From Puniceicoccaceae bacterium (lineage in GTDB: Bacteria; Verrucomicrobiota; Verrucomicrobiia; Opitutales; JAFGAQ01), in assembly GCA_040224245.1 (NCBI GenBank), contig JBEGIR010000041.1:1-61035 (forward strand): a DNA stretch of 61,035 nucleotides. Reading direction: 5' to 3'. The stretch's first letter is position 1, and each line of letters opens with the position of its first letter. This document shows, in pieces, positions 56,094 to 61,035 of the stretch. The notes beneath the pieces were generated by a model. It was not told the origin of the DNA. It searched no databases and worked only from the letters and a program-made list of their open reading frames with translations. The position numbers were made by a program, and so were the translations under genes.

Positions 56094-56311
56094 GTTCCAA
56101 TAATCAGGTACTCCTTCACGATATTTCTCTGCGCAGTCGCATGCGTTCCAAAATGGTAGCGATGCCGCAGTTTCAAACCTTTGATTTTTGAAACTCTTAC
56201 GGTAAACTCAGCACAAAACTGATTCATTTCACCACTCCCTACAACTCCATTCCAACCAGCACTCGACATTCTGGAGAATTCTGAACAGATTTTCTCACAT
56301 GGCAGACGCAT
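56090..56311 (-). CDS. Small open frame, hypothetical, doubtful
   Basis: A 73-codon frame whose 5' end overlaps the start of the convergently placed deaminase gene by 13 bases. The sequence GLKLRHRYHFGTHATAQRNIV is basic and unlike any family I know. It ends in an ATGA overlap with the 71-codon frame. It may be non-coding or a remnant. Confidence 0.2.
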   Translation of the reverse strand: MRLPCEKICSEFSRMSSAGWNGVVGSGEMNQFCAEFTVRVSKIKGLKLRHRYHFGTHATAQRNIVKEYLIIGT

Positions 56312-56742
56312 TCATGCAGGCGGCAATCGAAGAGGCGCAGGCCGGACTTGCCGAAGGAGGCATCCCCATCGGTTCCGTTCTCGTTCATCACGGAAAAATC
56401 CTCGGTCGGGGTCACAACCGCCGGGTTCAGAAGGGAAGCGCTGTTCTGCATGGAGAAATGGACGCCTTGGAAAATGCGGGTCGATTGTCCGCCTCCTTGC
56501 TGCGTGAGTGTGAACTCTACACCACACTCTCCCCCTGTGCGATGTGCAGCGGTGCCATCCTGCTCTACCAGATTCCCAAAGTCATTGTAGGTGAAAACCA
56601 GAATTTTATGGGTGAGGAAGAACTGCTGCGCTCAAGAGGCGTCACGGTTGATGTACTGCAGAACCCTGCTTGCATTCAGATGATGCGGGATTTTATCGAT
56701 CAGCACCCATCGCTGTGGAACGAAGATATTGGCTGTACCTGA
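56299..56742 (+). CDS. Cytosine deaminase of the fungal FCY1 type
   Basis: A 147-residue zinc-dependent deaminase of the CDA fold. The zinc and catalytic residues are His51, Glu53 (HGEMDALENAGR), Cys80 and Cys83 (LYTTLSPCAMCSGAIL). The order GGIPIGSVL, GRGHNRRVQKGSAVLHGE, VIVGENQNF and FIDQHPSLWNEDIG matches yeast FCY1 closely from end to end, including the C-terminal FID-x-x-P-x-x-W-x-EDIG tail. It should convert cytosine to uracil, which feeds pyrimidine salvage. It differs from bacterial CodA, an unrelated amidohydrolase. A guanine deaminase is a less likely alternative. Its start lies 206 bases after the end of the small hypothetical frame region. Confidence 0.85.
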   Translation: MADAFMQAAIEEAQAGLAEGGIPIGSVLVHHGKILGRGHNRRVQKGSAVLHGEMDALENAGRLSASLLRECELYTTLSPCAMCSGAILLYQIPKVIVGENQNFMGEEELLRSRGVTVDVLQNPACIQMMRDFIDQHPSLWNEDIGCT

Positions 56743-56782
56743 TGTTTGCTTCCCCCAAAAACACGAACCCTCGATTCCACAA

Positions 56783-57247
56783 ATGAACATCTTGCTGAAA
56801 CCCCTATTATTCGTGAACCTGTGCCTGCTCACAGGGTTCCTGCACGCTCACACTTCCAGCACATCTGCCGAGGTTGAAGTGCTCCAGAAAGCATCCCTGA
56901 GCTGGGATGGCAGTCCGTTGCCAGCCTATCCGAAAGGCACTCCCGAGGTCACGATCCTGCGCATCACTATTCCACCGCACAGTGCACTTCCGATGCACCA
57001 CCATCCGGTTATCAACGCTGGTTTGCTACTGGAGGGTGCTTTGACGGTGCACACCCCTGACGGGCGAACCCTGCAACTAAAGGCAGGCGATACGCTCATT
57101 GAACTGGTCAACCAGCCACACTATGGCCACAACCCCGGTGATGAACCCGCCGTCATCGTTGTCTTCTATGCCGGTGTGCAGGGAACACCCATCACGGTGC
57201 TGGAGAACATCCCGTCAACAGAGAAGCAAGCTCCCAGCAAATCATAA
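56783..57247 (+). CDS. Exported cupin-domain protein
   Basis: A 154-residue protein with a signal peptide (ILLKPLLFVNLCLLTGFLHA). The cupin core is clear: ALPMHHHPVINAGLLLEGALTVHTPDGRTLQLKAGDTLIE and a later HYGHNPGDEPAVIVVFYAG, giving the usual His-rich metal site (MHHHP and a downstream His). The frame opens earlier, but the ATG at 56783 starts at a normal signal peptide. Its role is unknown; cupins can be dioxygenases, isomerases or binding proteins. It lies 40 bases after the deaminase gene on the same strand. Confidence 0.85.
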   Translation: MNILLKPLLFVNLCLLTGFLHAHTSSTSAEVEVLQKASLSWDGSPLPAYPKGTPEVTILRITIPPHSALPMHHHPVINAGLLLEGALTVHTPDGRTLQLKAGDTLIELVNQPHYGHNPGDEPAVIVVFYAGVQGTPITVLENIPSTEKQAPSKS

Positions 57248-57260
57248 AGCCGGATCGGGA

Positions 57261-57280
57261 ACAGGTCCACAGAGACCTGT
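57261..57280. terminator. Hairpin between convergent cupin and M29-like genes
   Basis: ACAGGTC (57261-57267) pairs with GACCTGT (57274-57280) around CACAGA. Outer CGGG and CCCG bases could extend it. No T tract follows, so it is a candidate bidirectional terminator only. Confidence 0.4.
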
Positions 57281-57308
57281 GAAACCCGACCCAAGCGATT
57301 GGCATCCA

Positions 57309-58457
57309 CTATGACAACAGATGCTGCAAGTATTCGGTGATCTCGTAGTTGCGATGAATCACCGTCGCCTTTCCGTCGCGGATCATGCGAACCTCGGGGA
57401 TGCGAATTTCCGGCGTCTTGAACGGAGCATACAGGACATCATCGTGCGAGGCATATTCATGTTTGGTGAAGAGATCGGGAGTCAGCTTTCCCCCGAGATG
57501 ATCATCCCGCCCGGTGGCCACGTGAATCGTGCCACGAATCTTTTCGTCCTGAATATCCCGACCTGAAAACGGCAGCAACTGCGTCCCAAACCCCAGCTCC
57601 CCCAAGGCACCTGTCATGGGGTCCTCCTTGAGCTTGGCATTGTGTTGCTCAATCAAGCTGTAGTCGCCGTAGAGCAATGTGGATTGATACACCTTTCCGT
57701 CCTTTACATCCAGCATGCCAAGGGTTTCATCCTCATACTTGAACGGAAAACGCCCTTCGGCTCCTTCCGGCACAAAGTACACTTCTCCAGCTGGCAAATT
57801 CGCTACGTCCGGTGTGCCCCTCGGACAAAGACCATGGCTCTTCTGAGCCTCCTGTCCGTTGGTATGCAGCACGAGCGTAGTCGTCTGACCCTCCACCGAA
57901 AAATCGATCTCAAAGCGGTCTGCACGCGTCAACCCAAGGCGCATTTTCTCTGCCTCTTCACTGACGTGATTGTAGTCCACACTCAAACCTGAATCGACGA
58001 TGATCTGATTCAGTCCATGAAGTGTCGCCCCGCGAAATCCAAACTCCTTGCACTTTGCCGTCAACGGAGCGGTGGCCGACCAGGTGCTGACCACCAGGAT
58101 GATGCCATAGTTTGGGTAAATGTCCCTGTCGAGCGACAGTTGATTGCCCTTCACGTCCCAGCACTCATCCTCCATGTCGAGATTACTTCCCCCGGTTTCC
58201 CGATAGGCATACAAGTCGCCTCCACGATAGTTGAGGCGCTCGAGTCCACCCTTGCGAAAGCCTTCGAAAAAGACCGAATGACCATAGTTCTGGATCGATA
58301 GTGAGCGATTCTGAAGGAACGCAAAGTCCTTCACTTCCTCCGGATTGGGCAGATCGATGAGGATGCAAAGCTTTTCGCCTTCGCCCTGCCCAAAGCAGGT
58401 GGTCATCAATCGATCCAATGAAAACGGAGGAAACGAATATTTACTGATGTCTACCAT
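57309..58457 (-). CDS. M29-like metallo-aminopeptidase (aminopeptidase T/AmpS family)
   Basis: A 382-residue cytoplasmic protein, a normal length for M29 enzymes. Candidate metal ligands appear in the family order: NLPAGEVYFVPEG (Glu), GALGELGFGTQLL (Glu), DEKIRGTIHVATGRDDHLGG (His) and YASHDDVLYAP (His and Asp). M29 peptidases remove N-terminal residues using two metal ions. The N-terminal half (FGQGEGEKLCILIDLPNP) is divergent, so function remains provisional. ATG at 58457 starts MVDISKYS. The gene follows the PPi-type PEP carboxykinase gene, with a hairpin between them. Confidence 0.6.
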   Translation of the reverse strand: MVDISKYSFPPFSLDRLMTTCFGQGEGEKLCILIDLPNPEEVKDFAFLQNRSLSIQNYGHSVFFEGFRKGGLERLNYRGGDLYAYRETGGSNLDMEDECWDVKGNQLSLDRDIYPNYGIILVVSTWSATAPLTAKCKEFGFRGATLHGLNQIIVDSGLSVDYNHVSEEAEKMRLGLTRADRFEIDFSVEGQTTTLVLHTNGQEAQKSHGLCPRGTPDVANLPAGEVYFVPEGAEGRFPFKYEDETLGMLDVKDGKVYQSTLLYGDYSLIEQHNAKLKEDPMTGALGELGFGTQLLPFSGRDIQDEKIRGTIHVATGRDDHLGGKLTPDLFTKHEYASHDDVLYAPFKTPEIRIPEVRMIRDGKATVIHRNYEITEYLQHLLS

Positions 58458-58636
58458 TTGAAATATGTGGTTGTTGATATTTGAGAGATTTCTCCCTGAA
58501 CAGTGCAAACGTAGCGGTTGAAAGGAGCGGGTCAAACCGCCTTCGGAATTTTGAAAATAAAACTCCAAACCCATGCAATGCCACCTTTAGCACTCTCAGT
58601 CTGAGCGATAAAAGCAGGCCCACAAACTAGAACCTA

Positions 58637-58660
58637 GGCGTGCACAGCGCTGCGCACGCC
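58637..58660 (-). terminator. GC-rich hairpin after PEP carboxykinase gene
   Basis: GGCGTGC (58637-58643) pairs with GCACGCC (58654-58660). The middle, CAGCGCTG, is itself palindromic, giving a nearly continuous stem with one A-C mismatch. On the minus strand it follows the gene by 75 bases and is followed by a T-rich stretch, so it probably terminates that transcript. Confidence 0.55.
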
Positions 58661-58735
58661 AACGGGTTCAGCTTTCGTTTGCGAAACGAGAGAGCAGGTG
58701 GACCTGCATGGATTGAAATCCCTCCAGTATCTTCC

Positions 58736-60838
58736 CTACAACACACCCGGATCCGTTCCCAGTGAACCGCGATAGCGCTCATGGAAATCGGCAGCCTGCA
58801 GCTCATCTATTTTGCGTTGTGCGTAGACCAGTCGATCCATGAGCTTCATCTCCTCCGCAAGTTCGGCATTGTTTGGACGTGCGAGGTAGACCTCAACGTT
58901 GCGCCTGATTTTCTTCAGGCGACGCAGTTCGGATTCCCGGAACGCATCAAGGCGGGCCAGATACCAGTCACTCTGCACAACCGCATCGTAGGTGAACAGA
59001 TCCCGGATCTCCCGATCATTGATCGTTTTCCCCTCAAAGTGCCCATGCACCATGATGTGCAGCAATGCACGCAACGGCGGACAAGCCAGTTCGATGGTTC
59101 CATCTTCAAAATACAACTCCGCCACGCGCTTCTGAGTTTGCACAATGTTGCGGACCCCATCCACAAAGATTTCCAGATCCTGAATCTCCGGTTTGAGCAT
59201 GTCTTCCGTGAAGACCGCTACCGGATTGGAGAAGACACGACCCAGAAAATCCCTGGCGAATTTCATGTTGATGCGCCAGCCCAGACGACTTGCGAGGATG
59301 GATTCCCCGTTGTGCTCAAAATCCTCACAACGGTCCAGGTATCCATGCTCGATCAACCAGTCCGGTTCGCGCTCGTGTGCGCGCAATCGGCTCCAAAGCT
59401 CCGGCACGAGCAAGCTGATGTCATGATCCACCTTATAGTTGGGTCCGACGTACCCGGCAGCACTCGAATAACAACCATCCTGGGTCAGAACATAGGAAAC
59501 CAGTGCGTTATTCAGATCAAAAATCTGCGGCAAAGCATTAAAGGGTCCCTTCGTAAGCGCTCCTTCAGAACCAGCCCCAGTGGTGCTCGGGCTTTTTCCA
59601 GTCAGGCTCGCGATAAAATCCATGAACAACTCCGGAAGCTCCTGATAGTGGATCGGATTGTAAACGCAGAGCGCACGGATGCCCGCCTCAGGATCGGGCG
59701 GATTGTTGCGGCGTCCCGCCAACACGGCATTCACCGGGATCGGCAGCGGTGCATCCATCGGCAAACGACGCCGGAGATGAGCACCCACAGCGGCAATGTG
59801 CAAATCGCGCAGGCTGTTGAGGTCGGGGCGATCCTGCAGGTAGCGCGGGTTCTTGCTCGGTTTGCCATCGACGATGCGCGGTTGAGCCGTCGAAACCATA
59901 AACTCGGGCTGGGGTTCGGCCAGAAACTCCTCGTGCACCCGCTGCATTGGTGGAGTGAAGTAACTGAATCGAATCGCATCTTCCACCGTTTCCTGCACGA
60001 TGTCACGAGTCAGGGGTTCGTAGTTGCTGAAGAAGCGGTTCTTACCGGAAAAATCGAGTTCCGTGGTCTTGTCATAACCGCGCACCACCGCATCGTCCGG
60101 ACGCTGAAAAAGGCGATACTCGCAGTTCTCGATAAACTTGAGGGACTGGCGCTTGCCACGCTCACCAGTCGGTCCAAGGATGGCAGTCTTTGGAGCGACA
60201 ACCGAGACGCTGATGTCATCTTCGGTTTGCAGCTTTGCGGCCGGATTAAAATCCTTGCGCAAACTGAAGGTGCGCCATCCTCCCTTTGGGTTGTATCCGA
60301 TGCGAAGGTAGTGCGAACGGATGTAGCTGTTGCGGTATTTCAGTTCGTTACCCAACTTGCCATTGATGTCATCCACCGAAAATCGTTCGCGCCAATTATC
60401 GCCCCAGTCCTCCTTGTAGTAGCGCTTGACCAGGAACACCAAATCCTTGATGTAGAATGGGATGCTACGCAACCAGGCATTGTACTCATCGGTGTATTCT
60501 TCACTCGGAGTGAGCAGTTTGATCACCGAACCCAGCGAACGGGCAGAACTGAGAATCTTACGGGAATCAGCACCGTGATTTTGAGAACGATCCTTGAAGC
60601 GCGAGCCAAAGGAACCATACAGAATCTGTTCCACCTCATCAAAATCACGATGGAAATGCGTTACCATGACGCTGCCGTGAAGGATTGCGTCACCGATGGA
60701 TTTGGAGATTTCACTCTTGCCACCGCCCGACACCGTACAGGGTTTGTGACAAAACACGCCTTCCGCAACCGTACCAATCAATCGCCACCGACGACCTTCT
60801 GCGGGACGGTGCATCACCACCTTATAGCCTGAAGGCAA
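58736..60838 (-). CDS. PPi-type phosphoenolpyruvate carboxykinase, C-terminal part (frameshifted, partial)
   Basis: The 700-codon frame matches diphosphate-dependent PEP carboxykinase, an enzyme of about 1100 residues that forms PEP, CO2 and phosphate from oxaloacetate with pyrophosphate, or the reverse. SGGGKSEISKSIGDAILHGSV is the nucleotide-loop-like active site, and LTGKSPSTTGAGSEGALTKGP and VGPNYKVDHDISLLVPELW are other blocks I associate with the family. The first in-frame start is a TTG, but homologous sequence continues upstream in this frame ([20 protein letters not shown]) to an in-frame TGA at 60919-60917. Before that point the protein continues in another frame, so the gene is frameshifted and also cut by the window end. 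Confidence 0.72.
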   Translation of the reverse strand: MPSGYKVVMHRPAEGRRWRLIGTVAEGVFCHKPCTVSGGGKSEISKSIGDAILHGSVMVTHFHRDFDEVEQILYGSFGSRFKDRSQNHGADSRKILSSARSLGSVIKLLTPSEEYTDEYNAWLRSIPFYIKDLVFLVKRYYKEDWGDNWRERFSVDDINGKLGNELKYRNSYIRSHYLRIGYNPKGGWRTFSLRKDFNPAAKLQTEDDISVSVVAPKTAILGPTGERGKRQSLKFIENCEYRLFQRPDDAVVRGYDKTTELDFSGKNRFFSNYEPLTRDIVQETVEDAIRFSYFTPPMQRVHEEFLAEPQPEFMVSTAQPRIVDGKPSKNPRYLQDRPDLNSLRDLHIAAVGAHLRRRLPMDAPLPIPVNAVLAGRRNNPPDPEAGIRALCVYNPIHYQELPELFMDFIASLTGKSPSTTGAGSEGALTKGPFNALPQIFDLNNALVSYVLTQDGCYSSAAGYVGPNYKVDHDISLLVPELWSRLRAHEREPDWLIEHGYLDRCEDFEHNGESILASRLGWRINMKFARDFLGRVFSNPVAVFTEDMLKPEIQDLEIFVDGVRNIVQTQKRVAELYFEDGTIELACPPLRALLHIMVHGHFEGKTINDREIRDLFTYDAVVQSDWYLARLDAFRESELRRLKKIRRNVEVYLARPNNAELAEEMKLMDRLVYAQRKIDELQAADFHERYRGSLGTDPGVL

Positions 60839-60889
60839 AATGTAGGTATGATCGGAGCGGAATTTGAGAGCCTTTTCCTCGTCCCCGTT

Positions 60890-61034
60890 TTGCCAGCTGA
60901 TCCATGAGCAACAGCATCAGGAATTGATGCTGACGGATTTGTTGCACGTGTTTTCCTGCAATCCGCTTCATCCGGTTTACAGTGCCAACGCGGTAACGGA
61001 CTGCGATCCCGTCGAGGCGTTGCGTTGGATCGAA
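60890..61034 (-). CDS. Upstream part of the PPi-type PEP carboxykinase, other frame, 5' truncated
   Basis: Reading the minus strand from 61034 gives an open frame with no start, [20 protein letters not shown] then [12 protein letters not shown], running into non-homologous sequence after about 60890. Removing one base from the run TTTT (60888-60891) or CCCC (60883-60886) on the plus strand joins it to the downstream frame as [15 protein letters not shown] or [15 protein letters not shown]. The fragment shows that the gene extends beyond the window. A sequencing or assembly error near the contig end is as likely as a true mutation. Confidence 0.6.
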
Positions 61035-61035
61035 T

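Noticed and set aside
58781-60832. 683-codon plus-strand open frame opposite the PEP carboxykinase gene
   Set aside because: The minus-strand frame has clear family motifs, and this one is a codon-usage shadow with no motif.

Overview
This 61-kb window looks like one contig of a metagenome-assembled Gram-negative bacterium. The first 21 bases match the Illumina TruSeq adapter at 20 of 21 positions. The gene content (GPH sugar symporter with LacI regulators and GH2/GH94 sugar enzymes, caa3 oxidase, membrane pyrophosphatase, diphosphate-type PEP carboxykinase, TonB-type barrel, many secreted proteins) suggests Verrucomicrobiota, probably Opitutia. That placement is an inference from gene content. 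No rRNA, tRNA, CRISPR array or insertion sequence was recognised.

Layout. 1-4070: sugar-uptake locus (partial symporter, LacI regulator, GH2 glycosidase). 4177-5901: an alpha/beta hydrolase and MarR regulator operon with a 16-bp palindromic operator. 6122-21832: a complete nitrate assimilation island. It holds an outer-membrane porin, a nitrate-type ABC transporter (binding protein, permease with a large coiled-coil insertion, two ATPases), a LysR regulator, a cytoplasmic NasS-like sensor, a DmsB-DmsC fusion, NasA-type nitrate reductase, a NirA-type nitrite reductase and a CysJ-type flavoprotein; a strong hairpin follows. 21986-25730: cellobiose phosphorylase and a divergent LacI regulator. 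25731-30956: M3 peptidase, RuvC, RlmD-like methyltransferase and an orphan ABC ATPase. 31091-36829: glycosyltransferases, a coiled-coil protein and a plug-less TonB-type barrel. 37003-41382: a hypothetical protein, membrane pyrophosphatase and a PAS/PP2C phosphatase. 41554-53534: the caa3 cytochrome oxidase locus (ctaA, ctaB, DUF420, a PfkB kinase and ctaCDEFG on the minus strand), with a divergent Sco and accessory module on the plus strand. 53598-61034: a secreted repeat protein, a fungal-type cytosine deaminase, a cupin, an M29-like aminopeptidase and a frameshifted PPi-type PEP carboxykinase cut by the window end.

How the genes work together. The nitrate island could take nitrate from porin to ABC importer, reduce it to nitrite on a cytoplasmic-face NasA that may draw electrons from the quinone pool through DmsBC, and reduce nitrite to ammonium with NADPH-derived electrons through the CysJ-like protein and NirA. 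The porin and transporter promoters share a palindrome (ATGAAT-N3-ATTCAT), which ties the porin to this pathway. The LysR and NasS-like proteins, encoded divergently across a region with three ATGAG/CTCAT half-sites, are the likely control pair; no NasT is present. The oxidase locus carries its structural genes plus heme A synthesis and copper-delivery genes. A pyrophosphate-driven ion pump and a PPi-type PEP carboxykinase in one window point to pyrophosphate-linked energy metabolism.
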